Source of the DNA: Clostridiales bacterium
GTDB lineage: Bacteria; Bacillota; Clostridia; Oscillospirales; Acutalibacteraceae
Direction: 5' to 3'
Assembly (NCBI GenBank): GCA_019418545.1
Contig: DYBQ01000002.1
Span: forward strand, 53,121 to 117,120
DNA length: 64,000 nt
Shown: piece after piece, positions 1 through 8,046 of the stretch
Layout: the number at the start of each line of letters is the position of its first letter
How positions within the stretch are numbered: the first letter of the stretch is position 1
The notes under the pieces: model-generated
Seen by the model: the letters and a program-made list of their open reading frames with translations, nothing else
The model's database searches: none
Told to the model about the DNA's origin: nothing
Program-made: the position numbers and the translations under genes

Positions 1-2
1 GG

Positions 3-362
3 GTTTGGGAAATAATTCTGTTGATAGTAGGCTCTCCGGTATGGTTCCCGCTGGCTCTCTCCGCCATACTTCTCTTCTTTGTCTGCTATATGGTCATATG
101 GATTATGATTTTTGCTTTATACGCCATCGACTTTTCTTTTGTCATAGGCGCCATTGCCGGATTCATACAGGGAGGAATTTCAATATTTACTATGGGAGGA
201 ATGCAGGCAGCCTTTTATTTTGGCGGCGGCCTAACTTCTCTGGGCATTGCCATTCTGCTGTTTTTTGCATTTAACATTCTGTCTGTCAAGTTAGTCCATT
301 TAAGCCGGCAGTTTGTATTATGGGCAAAATCCCGCTTTGTAAGAAAGGGTGATAACAAGTGA
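3..362 (+). CDS. DUF1700-family membrane protein, C-terminal part (runs off the left edge)
   Basis: The reading frame is open from the first bases of the window with no stop, so the 5' part of the gene lies outside; the first in-frame TTG at 21 is probably not the real start. What remains is about 119 residues with three strongly hydrophobic segments and a basic tail (KSRFVRKGD). The pattern of small, Gly-rich membrane segments (IAGFIQGGIS, FYFGGGLTSLGIAILLFF) is that of the DUF1700 (HAAS-like) C-terminus. Its TGA overlaps the GTG start of the next gene, so the two are translationally coupled. DUF1700 genes usually sit between a PadR-type regulator and a DUF4097 protein; the regulator would lie to the left of the window. 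Function is unknown; an envelope-stress role is only inferred. Confidence 0.75.
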   Translation, partial: VWEIILLIVGSPVWFPLALSAILLFFVCYMVIWIMIFALYAIDFSFVIGAIAGFIQGGISIFTMGGMQAAFYFGGGLTSLGIAILLFFAFNILSVKLVHLSRQFVLWAKSRFVRKGDNK

Positions 363-1273
363 AAAACAGAAAAAAGATTTGGAGTATCGTTGCAATCTGC
401 TGTATTGCAGCTGGCTTGATTATGTCTGTTTCAGCCATCGCGGCTGCTGGATTTGATTTTTCAAAATTCAACAGCGTTCAATATGAAGAAAAAACGTATA
501 CCATTTCTGACAGCTTTGAAAATATTGAGATTGCAGCAGACTGGGAAACGGTAGAATTGCTTCCTTCTAAAAGCCAAAATTGCCAAGTGGTATGCAGCGA
601 AAATGATGATTTGCAATATACAGTAAAAGTTGAAGACAACATACTCAAAATTGAACGGCATGAAGACAGTCAGTGGTTTGAAAATATCTGTATTTTCTGG
701 TTTTCCAGCAGCCCGAGTATCACTGTATATTTACCGGAAAGAGAATATAAAAATTTAAAAGTTGCCACCTCCAGCGGCGATATCATAGTCTCTGAAAAAT
801 GTGCATTTTCTGCAATTGACGCAAAAACAGCCAGCGGAAACCTGTCTTTCAATTCGGCAGTTTCCAAAGATTTACATCTAGTTTCTTCCAGTGGCAACAT
901 TTTTGCGCAAAACTTTGCCGGAGATACCTTGAAAATTGAATCTGCCAGCGGCATAATCACACTGGAAGACTGTACATCAGAATCCATGTGGCTAACCAGT
1001 ACCAGCGGTGATATGGTGTTGACAAAAACTCTTGCAAAACAGGAAATGAATCTTCAGGCTTCCAGCGGAAATATCTCTCTTTCAGAATGTGATGCCCCTC
1101 AAATCGTAATCCAAACTTCCAGCGGGGATGTGGGCGGCTCCCTTTTGAGTGGGAAAGAATTTTCTGCAATAACATCCAGCGGGGATGTAATTTTGCCGGA
1201 AGATTCCTCCGAAACAGAAAAATGCAGCATTATCACAAGCAGCGGTAACATTCGGTTTACCATACAGGGATGA
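359..1273 (+). CDS. DUF4097-family beta-helix protein, membrane anchored
   Basis: 304 residues. The start is a GTG overlapping the stop of the upstream DUF1700 gene. An N-terminal hydrophobic segment (about residues 9-30) follows a basic KNRKK start and acts as a signal or anchor. The rest is a regular beta-strand repeat with a recurring S-S/A-G-D/N turn (TSSGDI, TASGNL, SSSGNI, SASGII, STSGDM, ASSGNI, TSSGDV twice, TSSGNI), about nine repeats of roughly 20 residues. This is the hallmark of the DUF4097/DUF2807 putative adhesin fold, exposed outside the membrane. Such proteins are usually co-transcribed with DUF1700 proteins, as here. Molecular function is not established. Confidence 0.85.
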   Translation: MKNRKKIWSIVAICCIAAGLIMSVSAIAAAGFDFSKFNSVQYEEKTYTISDSFENIEIAADWETVELLPSKSQNCQVVCSENDDLQYTVKVEDNILKIERHEDSQWFENICIFWFSSSPSITVYLPEREYKNLKVATSSGDIIVSEKCAFSAIDAKTASGNLSFNSAVSKDLHLVSSSGNIFAQNFAGDTLKIESASGIITLEDCTSESMWLTSTSGDMVLTKTLAKQEMNLQASSGNISLSECDAPQIVIQTSSGDVGGSLLSGKEFSAITSSGDVILPEDSSETEKCSIITSSGNIRFTIQG

Positions 1274-1324
1274 GCTTTTTCAGCCTGTAATATTGGGAAT
1301 CGTGGGTTTTCATCATTTTTGCCT

Positions 1325-1357
1325 TTTCCAACCTGATAATTTGTGATATGATATCAC
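1325..1357 (+). promoter_or_regulatory. Promoter with a perfect palindrome over the -10 box, upstream of the aminotransferase gene
   Basis: A possible -35 (TTTCCA, 1325-1330) and -10 (TATGAT, 1347-1352) are 16 bp apart. The -10 sits inside a perfect 15-bp inverted repeat, GTGATAT-G-ATATCAC (1343-1357). A repressor bound here would block RNA polymerase. The repeat shape suits a GntR-type dimer, but no regulator gene is adjacent, so the identity of the binder is open. Confidence 0.5.
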
Positions 1358-1416
1358 TATACCAGAGAAAAGCGCGAAAGTTTTTCTGAAGTTTATGATG
1401 AAAGGATTGTTTCAGA

Positions 1417-2613
1417 ATGGAATACGTGTTTTCTAACAGAGTACAGGCACTTAAGCCCTCTGCTATCCGTGAAATATTTAAATATGCCGCTGACCCGCAA
1501 GTGATTTCCCTGTCTGCCGGCAACCCGGCTCCCGAGGCATTCCCAAAAGAGGCTATTGCGGAAATTACCGCCCGGGTTATGGCCGAACGTCCCATTGACG
1601 CCCTGCAATACGGTCAAACGGAGGGCTATGTGCCCCTGCGGAAAACTGTGGCTGCCTACATGAAAAAGACCCATCATGTTGGCCGTGATTTTGATGATAT
1701 TCTCATTACTTCCGGCGCACAGCAGGTGATGGACTTACTTACCAAATCCTTGTGCAATGAAGGCGATGTGGTCATTTGTGAAGAGCCCAGTTTTATCGGC
1801 TCTCTCAACACCTTCCGCTCCTATAAAGTCCGCCTTCGCGGGGTTCCTATGGAAAAGGACGGCATGGATATGCAGGCGCTGGAAAAGGCCTTGCAGGAAG
1901 AAAAGACCGCTAAATTTATTTATACCATTCCCAACTTTCAAAACCCCTCCGGCATTACTATGAGCTGGGAGAAACGCAAGCAGATGTATGAGCTTGCCAA
2001 AAAATATGGCGTGATGATTTTGGAAGATAATCCCTATGGCGATTTGCGCTTTGCCGGGGAACATGTACCTGCCATTAAGAGCCTGGATGAAGAAGGAATT
2101 GTCATGTATGCCGGCACCTTCTCCAAGGTGATTTCTCCCGGCATCCGGGTAGGATATGGGATTGGCCCCAAGCCGGTATTGCAGAAAATGATTGTGTGCA
2201 AACAGGGTGAGGACGTTCACACCGGTATGCTGTCTCAGATTATCTGCGACGAGTTTATGACCCGCTATGACTATGACGCTCACTTAGCAGGCCTCAAGGA
2301 TATTTACCGCAAGAAGAGCGGCATTATGCTGGAGCAAATGGAAAAGCACCTGCGCCCCTTGGGCATTGACTGGAATCCCATTGAAGGCGGTCTGTTCCTG
2401 TGGTGCACACTGCCTGACGGTGTGGATATGCCCGCCTTCTGTAAGGCCGCTGTGCTGAACAAAGTCTGTGTGGTGCCGGGCAATGCATTCCTCACTGATG
2501 ACACTGCTCCCTGCCAGGCTTTCCGCATCAACTTCTCCACGCCCACCGATGAACAGCTGGTACGTGGTATTGAGATTCTGGCAGAAACGGCCAAACAGGT
2601 ATTCGCCAAATAA
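1417..2613 (+). CDS. PLP-dependent aminotransferase, class I/II (2-aminoadipate/aromatic aminotransferase type)
   Basis: 398 residues, the normal length for fold-type I aminotransferases of the LysN/kynurenine aminotransferase II group. It transfers an amino group between an amino acid and a 2-oxo acid in the cytoplasm. Visible signatures are the substrate-side SLSAGNPAPE near the N-terminus, TSGAQQVMDLL (cofactor phosphate region), NFQNPSG, EDNPYGDLRF with the Asp that holds the PLP ring nitrogen, and GTFSKVISPGIRVGY with the PLP-binding Lys at about residue 237. There is no N-terminal winged-helix domain, so it is not a MocR regulator. The true amino acid substrate cannot be read from sequence. 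The next gene starts 15 bp later, so the two probably form an operon; a palindrome covers the -10 of its likely promoter. Confidence 0.9.
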   Translation: MEYVFSNRVQALKPSAIREIFKYAADPQVISLSAGNPAPEAFPKEAIAEITARVMAERPIDALQYGQTEGYVPLRKTVAAYMKKTHHVGRDFDDILITSGAQQVMDLLTKSLCNEGDVVICEEPSFIGSLNTFRSYKVRLRGVPMEKDGMDMQALEKALQEEKTAKFIYTIPNFQNPSGITMSWEKRKQMYELAKKYGVMILEDNPYGDLRFAGEHVPAIKSLDEEGIVMYAGTFSKVISPGIRVGYGIGPKPVLQKMIVCKQGEDVHTGMLSQIICDEFMTRYDYDAHLAGLKDIYRKKSGIMLEQMEKHLRPLGIDWNPIEGGLFLWCTLPDGVDMPAFCKAAVLNKVCVVPGNAFLTDDTAPCQAFRINFSTPTDEQLVRGIEILAETAKQVFAK

Positions 2614-2628
2614 AAAAGGAGCCATTAT

Positions 2629-3378
2629 ATGAGTCTAATTCAAATTACCGACCGGATATGGTATCTTCCCGCCTGTGAGGAAAATGACCGGCCGGTACTT
2701 GGATATATTCGGGGCGACCAGTATGCACTGCAAATAGATGCCGGCGCTTCTCCGGCTCACGGGGAAGAATTTTCCCGGGAGCTAAAACGCCTTTTATTGC
2801 CTGCACCGGATTTTGCAGTGCTTACTCATTGGCACTGGGACCATACCTTTGGTCTCTTCGGACTTCATTGTCCGGCTATTGCCTGCGAAGAAACCCAGGC
2901 CATTTTGGAAAAAGTCTCCCACTGGCAATGGACACCCCAGGCTATGGCAAAGCGGCTGGAAACCGGTGAAGAAATTCCTTTTTGTGATGAACATATCCGG
3001 GTGGAGTATGATAACCCGGAAACCATTCGGGTAACACTCCCTGAAATCACTTTTCAAACAAAAATGACCATAGACTTGGGCGGAATCACCGCACAAATTC
3101 TCCACATGCCTGCCACTCATTCTCCCGATTGTACGGCTGTACTTCTCCCAGAAGAACGATTCATTTTTTTAGGGGACGCTCCGTGTGGGGATTTTTATGG
3201 CAGGAATGGCGGATATGATTTGAAAGCCCTGCAGGAAATGATGGCATTTTTAAGAGAAATTCCCGCGGACCAATGCTGTCTTGGTCATGGAGAACCGGAA
3301 ATGATGCAATCACTTCTACAAGAACTGCAAGAGGAAATTTTGATTCCGGCTGTCCAAAATGGAGAAACTTGTGAGTAA
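2629..3378 (+). CDS. MBL-fold metallo-hydrolase
   Basis: 249 residues, full length for a single-domain metallo-beta-lactamase-fold hydrolase. The metal-binding motif H-x-H-x-D-H is intact (HWHWDH at residues 67-72). Further ligands are probably the His in MPATHSPD, the Asp in FLGDAPCGD, and the His in LGHGEPE. The fold hydrolyses esters or thioesters with two zinc or iron ions; the substrate is not predictable. It has an AAAGGAG ribosome site just upstream of ATG and lies 15 bp after the aminotransferase gene, so co-transcription is likely. It has no signal peptide and should be cytoplasmic. Confidence 0.88.
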   Translation: MSLIQITDRIWYLPACEENDRPVLGYIRGDQYALQIDAGASPAHGEEFSRELKRLLLPAPDFAVLTHWHWDHTFGLFGLHCPAIACEETQAILEKVSHWQWTPQAMAKRLETGEEIPFCDEHIRVEYDNPETIRVTLPEITFQTKMTIDLGGITAQILHMPATHSPDCTAVLLPEERFIFLGDAPCGDFYGRNGGYDLKALQEMMAFLREIPADQCCLGHGEPEMMQSLLQELQEEILIPAVQNGETCE

Positions 3379-3499
3379 GCGGCATAAATCGTATATAGAG
3401 TTGTCCGACTCTGTGGCATGTTTTTCCTTCCATAAAAAAACAGATTTTTGGGCGAAACGGCCAAAGCTGTTATGAAAAGATAAAATTTCTTTTCCCTCA

Positions 3500-3528
3500 T
3501 TGACAAATGAGAAAAAGCGGACTATACT
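3500..3528 (+). promoter_or_regulatory. Sigma-A promoter of the trpS T-box transcript
   Basis: TTGACA (3500-3505), 17-bp spacer, TATACT (3523-3528). One mismatch in the -10 from consensus. Transcription would start near 3535, immediately before the T-box leader. Confidence 0.85.
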
Positions 3529-3535
3529 GAATATC

Positions 3536-3817
3536 AATAGAAAGAAACTGTTGAGCAGGAGAAGTATACAGACTAAGAAGCTTTCAGAGAGCCGCGAAAG
3601 GTGCGAGCGCGGCAGTTTTCCGTTTGTGGAATGGGCCTGCGAGGGCAGGAGCGAACCGGGATTTTTTCCATAGTAGTTCCTGACGGGGACTCTGCCCGTT
3701 ATCAGGAGAGCATACGTGATTTGCGTATGAAAGAAAGCGGGCGCTTTGCGCCAATTTGGGTGGTACCGCAGGATATGATGCTCCTGTCCCTTATTTGGGA
3801 CAGGAGCTTTTTGTTTT
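3536..3817 (+). promoter_or_regulatory. T-box riboswitch leader (tryptophanyl-tRNA responsive)
   Basis: A leader of about 280 nt senses charging of a tRNA and controls read-through into trpS. The conserved T-box bulge is clear (GGGTGGTACCGC within 3758-3769), as is the Stem I purine motif GAAGTA (near 3562). The likely specifier is UGG (Trp) at 3632-3634 within GGAATGGG, matching the downstream gene; the exact register is inferred. A strong intrinsic terminator follows: 11-bp stem 3780-3790/3797-3807 and a T-run. Uncharged tRNA-Trp would pair with the bulge, form the antiterminator and switch trpS on. Confidence 0.92.
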
Positions 3818-3866
3818 CTATGCAGCACCTTTGGAAAATATTATGTGAATGTGGAGGTCTTTCTCT

Positions 3867-4886
3867 ATGGAACCCATCAAAACAGAACGTAAACCGGTTA
3901 TTTTCAGCGCCATTCAGCCCAGCGGCACTATTACACTGGGAAATTATCTGGGAGCTTTGAAAAACTGGATTTCTTTACAGGATGATTATGACTGCATTTA
4001 TGCATTGGCCGATTTGCACGCGATTACTGTCCGGCAAGACCCGGCTGCTTTTCGCCGGAACACGCTGGAAGCCTATGCCCTGCTGCTGGCCTGTGGCATT
4101 GATTTGGAGAAGAGCCTGTTCTTTATTCAAAGCCAAGTTCCCGCTCATGCAGAACTCGCTTGGGTGCTCAACTGCTATACCCAGTTTGGCGAGCTGTCCC
4201 GCATGACCCAGTTTAAGGACAAATCTCAGAAGCACCCGGAAAACATCAACGCCGGCCTGTTTACCTATCCCAGCCTGATGGCAGCCGACATTCTGCTGTA
4301 TCAGGCAGATTTGGTGCCTGTAGGAGCTGACCAGAAGCAGCATTTGGAATTGACCCGCAATATTGCCGAGCGCTTTAACGGCGTATACAGCCCCACCTTT
4401 AAGGTACCGGACGGCTATATTCCCAAAACCGGCGCACGCATCATGTCTTTGCAGGACCCCACCCGTAAAATGTCCAAGTCCGATGAAAATGCCAACGGAT
4501 ATATCGCCATGCTGGATAAGCCGGAAGATATTATGCGGAAGTTTAAGCGCGCCGTTACAGACAGCGAAGCCTGTGTCCGCTATGCAGAGGGCAAAGACGG
4601 CGTCAATAACCTGATGGGCATTTATTCCTGCGTCACGGGCAAGAGCTTTGAAGAAATTGAGAGGGATTTTGAAGGCAAAGGATACGGCGACTTTAAAGTA
4701 GCCGTTGGCGAAGCCGTGGTGGAACACCTGCGTCCTATTCAGGAGCGTTTTGCAGAGCTTATCAAGGATAAAGCTTATTTGGAAAAATGCTACACGGAAA
4801 ATGCCGAAAAAGCTGCCCGGATTGCCTACCGTACTCTCTCTAAGGTGATGAAGAAAGTCGGCTTCCTGCCTATGGGCAAAAAATAA
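3867..4886 (+). CDS. trpS: Tryptophan--tRNA ligase
   Basis: 339 residues. Charges tRNA-Trp with tryptophan using ATP; class Ic synthetase, homodimer, cytoplasmic. The HIGH-type motif appears as PSGTITLGNYLGAL near the N-terminus and the KMSKS loop is intact (TRKMSKSDEN). VGADQKQHLELTRNIA is the typical substrate-binding stretch. I chose ATG at 3867 rather than the upstream in-frame ATG at 3849, because GGAGG at 3853-3857 is a good ribosome site at 9-nt spacing and the protein then starts MEPIKTERKP as in relatives. Expression is under the T-box leader directly upstream. A bidirectional terminator follows. Confidence 0.97.
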   Translation: MEPIKTERKPVIFSAIQPSGTITLGNYLGALKNWISLQDDYDCIYALADLHAITVRQDPAAFRRNTLEAYALLLACGIDLEKSLFFIQSQVPAHAELAWVLNCYTQFGELSRMTQFKDKSQKHPENINAGLFTYPSLMAADILLYQADLVPVGADQKQHLELTRNIAERFNGVYSPTFKVPDGYIPKTGARIMSLQDPTRKMSKSDENANGYIAMLDKPEDIMRKFKRAVTDSEACVRYAEGKDGVNNLMGIYSCVTGKSFEEIERDFEGKGYGDFKVAVGEAVVEHLRPIQERFAELIKDKAYLEKCYTENAEKAARIAYRTLSKVMKKVGFLPMGKK

Positions 4887-4930
4887 GCACAACACTGGAC
4901 GAAGACACTAAAGCCAAATCTGAATAAAAA

Positions 4931-4975
4931 GGCCCCGCCAACAAAAGGAAACCTTTTTTGGCGGGGTCTTTTCTA
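4931..4975. terminator. Bidirectional intrinsic terminator between trpS and the TIR gene
   Basis: GC-rich stem CCCCGCCA (4933-4940) with TGGCGGGG (4959-4966) plus an inner AAAAGG/CCTTTT stem, flanked by T-rich tails on both strands. It serves the convergent genes trpS (+) and the TIR-protein gene (-). Confidence 0.85.
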
Positions 4976-4990
4976 TTTTATCTGCGGATT

Positions 4991-6829
4991 TTATTCGGAG
5001 GAATTTTCGGGCCTGCGGCTTAGACGGGAATTGATAAATGTTTCTGATTCCGGGTCCTGCCAGGAATGGTCCCGATATAATACAGTTTCCAACGATTCAA
5101 ACAGTTCATTCAAAATACTGTGATACAGGTTATCCACCGGTACACTATAACAGTGGGGAATAATCCCAAACTCCAGATAAAAAAGGGTTTTCCGGGGAAC
5201 CTGGTTGGGAGAACAGACACAATACAGGGTTTCATATTCTCCGTCAAAAAAAATTTTGGAAGCTACATAACATTCATCAGCTGAATTATATACGCCATCA
5301 TCCCCCTTATATTTCTGGTTCATCTCCTCACCCAAAAGCGCTTCCTGTGGAATCCCTTTCCCCAGCAGATATTGGACTCCTGCATCGCTCAAACTGACGG
5401 TATCTACAATTTTTCCGTTTCTATGGCGGCTTCCCGGTACATAAATAACCGCTTCCCTCCCCTCTTCTGTGAGCTTTTCATAGAGCTCTGCTGCAAAATC
5501 AAGGCGGGCGGCAAACTCTGTGCCGGGAACCTTTTTTCGTTTTAATGGATGCTGAGCAGCTACTTCTATCAGAACCATATCAGACAAATCTTTCCGCTCT
5601 TCCATGTTTTCCATCGCTTGGCGGTACTTTTCGTCCCAATAGGCCCGTGCCTGCTTTTTTTCCAGGAAAAACGGCCGGCTGTCACTGTCTTCCCGGATTT
5701 TGAGAACACCACCCCGCTGGACAGCAATTTTCATCACTGCCCGGCAATGTATCAACAAAAGGTCCGCCGTTTCCCCAGGGATTCCCTCTCCATGCACCTG
5801 CAATAAAATGCTCCGGCTGGCGGTGCGCATGGGCGGCATTGTAAGAGATACCCAGCCCCAGCTGTGCCCATCTGCATATTCTGCCAGAAAAATGGTTTGG
5901 CGCAGTAACGTATAGCTGCAATAACAGGTAACTTCTCCTATTTTTTCTTCTCCGCACCGGGCTTTGGCTGCCTTGACGGCTTCTTTTAAATAGCCGGTCA
6001 TTGCATCAAATTCATCCGCAAGCCTCTTATAGTTTGCTTTTACGCCTTCTTCATCATCAGCCCGTTCAATTGCGGCGATATCTCCACAGAAGTCTGAATA
6101 TTGGTTGGGAAGAATCACATTGATGTTGGTACCGCTAAGCAATGCTTCCGTCAGGGCATCCATTGCAATGGTTTTGATGAGCCCAGCGCCAGTAGTGGCA
6201 AACAGAGTGATTTCCTTTGCCCCCAATATATGTGCTTTGATTTCCGATGAAGCCAGCGGCATATCCGTTACAGCATCAATCCCATGGCCATCACAATACT
6301 CCAAAATTTTGCCATATTCTTCCTTGCTCATTCCGATATAGGGTCGCTGGGACTTCTGACTGCCCGCCAGTGTATTGAGAAAGTCCTCAATTTTTAAAAC
6401 CATCTCTTCCGACTTTTCTGCTTTCATCCAAGGAAAAGACTCAAAAAACAGCGCGGTTTTTCCCGGGCTTTGCGCGTCAATATACAATAAGTCTGCGGCG
6501 GAAAAAATATTCCCCAGCGCTTCATATTGCTTAGCACCGGAGCAGATAGGAACTTTTCTGCACTGACTGTTCTGCAAATACATAGCCACGCTTAGCTCGT
6601 AGATACAGTACAAGCTGCGCACATAGTTTTCGGTGATAATCGGGATAAAATAATCGCACTGCTCAATTTCGCCGTTAATGCGGTTGAGCAGCCCATCCCC
6701 TGCTGCCACACCGGTTTCCGGATTAGAAGAATAAAATAACGTGATATCTGAGCTGCAAGCTTTCCATATGGATACCAGCTTTTCAATCACATTTCCGTCT
6801 TCACTGCAATGGCTGATAAAAATTTTCAT
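4991..6829 (-). CDS. TIR-domain protein with a PLD-like middle domain and a YdcF/DUF218-like C-terminal domain
   Basis: 612 residues, no signal peptide or membrane segment, so cytoplasmic. Residues 1-140 are a TIR domain: start MKIFISHCSED, a box-2-like GVAAGDGLLNRI, then ENYVRSLYCIYEL, where Glu78 fits the catalytic Glu of NAD-cleaving TIR enzymes. Residues about 165-400 resemble the degenerate phospholipase-D-like sensor fold found in DUF5919-type proteins (GAKEITLFATTGAGLI, INVILPN, a WGWVSLTMPP strand) without the HxK catalytic motif. Residues about 415-590 resemble the YdcF/SanA DUF218 fold (VSLSDAGVQYLLGKGIP, YNSADECYVASKIF, VCSPNQVPRKTLFYLEFG). The TIR call rests on clear motifs; the other two are pattern matches by eye. 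It is the last gene of a run with a DUF2500 gene (30 bp upstream), ogg and a DUF6062 gene. A nucleotide-sensing NADase effector, possibly for defence, is inference. Confidence 0.8.
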   Translation of the reverse strand: MKIFISHCSEDGNVIEKLVSIWKACSSDITLFYSSNPETGVAAGDGLLNRINGEIEQCDYFIPIITENYVRSLYCIYELSVAMYLQNSQCRKVPICSGAKQYEALGNIFSAADLLYIDAQSPGKTALFFESFPWMKAEKSEEMVLKIEDFLNTLAGSQKSQRPYIGMSKEEYGKILEYCDGHGIDAVTDMPLASSEIKAHILGAKEITLFATTGAGLIKTIAMDALTEALLSGTNINVILPNQYSDFCGDIAAIERADDEEGVKANYKRLADEFDAMTGYLKEAVKAAKARCGEEKIGEVTCYCSYTLLRQTIFLAEYADGHSWGWVSLTMPPMRTASRSILLQVHGEGIPGETADLLLIHCRAVMKIAVQRGGVLKIREDSDSRPFFLEKKQARAYWDEKYRQAMENMEERKDLSDMVLIEVAAQHPLKRKKVPGTEFAARLDFAAELYEKLTEEGREAVIYVPGSRHRNGKIVDTVSLSDAGVQYLLGKGIPQEALLGEEMNQKYKGDDGVYNSADECYVASKIFFDGEYETLYCVCSPNQVPRKTLFYLEFGIIPHCYSVPVDNLYHSILNELFESLETVLYRDHSWQDPESETFINSRLSRRPENSSE

Positions 6830-6859
6830 ACCTTCCCCTGCCCCTTCTTCTGTTGACAG

Positions 6860-7222
6860 TTACTGTCTGACAAAGCCCAAATAACGCGTTCCCTGAAAAC
6901 TGAGTTTGCCAACATCCCCCTCGGCAAGCTGCCCATACTCCCAGCCGTTTATCTGAAATTCGATTCTGTCACCGGACTCCACCTCAAAAGTGGCATAGTA
7001 GGTGGTCGATGTACTGACATGATTATCGTGATGGTGGTGATGGCACTCCTCCCGTTTTCCCGTAACCTTTGCAGGAACTGTTAGACGGGGCGAATGATTA
7101 TTTCTATTCCACTGGCCAATCCCCCTCACAGCAGCGAGGATAAACATGACGATTACTACAAAAAATACCAATGTAAACATAAGGGAAAACATATCAAATC
7201 CTATGTCAAAAAAACCAAACAT
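6860..7222 (-). CDS. DUF2500-family membrane protein
   Basis: 120 residues. One N-terminal transmembrane segment (about residues 10-31, LMFTLVFFVVIVMFILAAV) is followed by a small beta-rich domain with a conserved start TVPAKVTGKREE and end YLGFVRQ. That layout matches DUF2500, a short single-pass protein family of unknown function common in Firmicutes. A His-rich loop (ECHHHHHDNH) could bind metal, but this loop varies in the family. Its ATG overlaps the TGA of ogg, so it is translationally coupled to it, and the TIR gene follows 30 bp downstream. Confidence 0.85.
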   Translation of the reverse strand: MFGFFDIGFDMFSLMFTLVFFVVIVMFILAAVRGIGQWNRNNHSPRLTVPAKVTGKREECHHHHHDNHVSTSTTYYATFEVESGDRIEFQINGWEYGQLAEGDVGKLSFQGTRYLGFVRQ

Positions 7223-8046
7223 CAGGAATTCTCCTTTTCAAAAGTCCGTATATAATGAAAGAGATATTGCTGAGCAACTCCCGCATAAGGACCAAAATCC
7301 TCCGGCTTTTTTTCGGGGAACCATCTCTCCATCACCCGTTTCATCCAAACATCCATTGGGAATGCTTCGAGCCGGTGGAAACCATATAACAAGGCACATT
7401 CTGCCACTTTGGGCCCCACGCCATGAATGAGCATCAGCGTTTCTCGGGCCTTTCCTATTTCCATATGGGGAATCTCTTGTAAATCCACTTTTCCTTCTGT
7501 TACCAAGCGGGCCGCCGAAAGCAGATATTTAGCACGAAATCCAGCGCGCAGCGGCGCCAGCTCCTCCACCGAAGAAACCGCCAGCCGTTCTGGTCCCGGA
7601 AACAGAAATTCCCCACCCGGGCCTGGCTCTCCCAGCGTTTCACACAAACGGCGGATAATCCCTTTAATCCGGGGAATGTTGTTATTCTGCGAAATAATGA
7701 AGGAGCAAAGGGCTTCCCAGGCATCCTGCCGCAAAATACGAATCCCCCCTGCATAGGCACAGGCTTCCTGCAATACCGGGGATAATTTACTTAGCTCTTG
7801 GCGAATGGCTGGATAATCGGTATCCAAATCAAAATAGGGCTTCCATATTTCTTCAAATTCCTGCTCGGTACAGGATAACACAAGAGTTTTCCCTTCCTTT
7901 CTCAAAGAAAGGCGTTTTCCAAAAGCAACTCCCTGCCACACATCCCCAGTCTTTTCCCAGCGAAAGCTCTGCCCACAGTCCAGCGTCTGGTCTGGCTCAA
8001 AAACTGCCGGAATCTTTATTTCCTGTAAAGTATCCATTTTCATCAT
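7222..8046 (-). CDS. ogg: 8-oxoguanine DNA glycosylase/AP lyase (OGG1 type)
   Basis: 274 residues. Removes 8-oxoguanine from DNA and nicks the strand in base-excision repair. The N-terminal OGG domain is present (DCGQSFRWEK), followed by the HhH-GPD glycosylase domain. SQNNNIPRIKGIIRRLC is the OGG1-like DNA contact segment, the hairpin IHGVGPKVAECALL carries the Schiff-base Lys at about residue 213, and FPMDVWMKRV carries the catalytic Asp at about 232. There is no FeS cluster motif. The gene starts within the TAAATG junction at the stop of the DUF6062 gene. Bacterial OGG1-like enzymes with this N-terminal domain are common in Clostridia. Confidence 0.93.
   Translation of the reverse strand: MMKMDTLQEIKIPAVFEPDQTLDCGQSFRWEKTGDVWQGVAFGKRLSLRKEGKTLVLSCTEQEFEEIWKPYFDLDTDYPAIRQELSKLSPVLQEACAYAGGIRILRQDAWEALCSFIISQNNNIPRIKGIIRRLCETLGEPGPGGEFLFPGPERLAVSSVEELAPLRAGFRAKYLLSAARLVTEGKVDLQEIPHMEIGKARETLMLIHGVGPKVAECALLYGFHRLEAFPMDVWMKRVMERWFPEKKPEDFGPYAGVAQQYLFHYIRTFEKENS

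Noticed and set aside
1417..2613. MocR-type transcription regulator
   Set aside because: The protein begins directly with the aminotransferase fold and has no winged-helix domain.
3601..3960. Open frame through the T-box leader into trpS
   Set aside because: The region is explained by the RNA leader and terminator, and the frame differs from trpS.
7222..8046. AlkA-type 3-methyladenine glycosylase as the identity of this gene
   Set aside because: The N-terminal OGG domain, NNNIPRI motif and Lys in the HhH hairpin point to OGG1-type 8-oxoguanine glycosylase/lyase.
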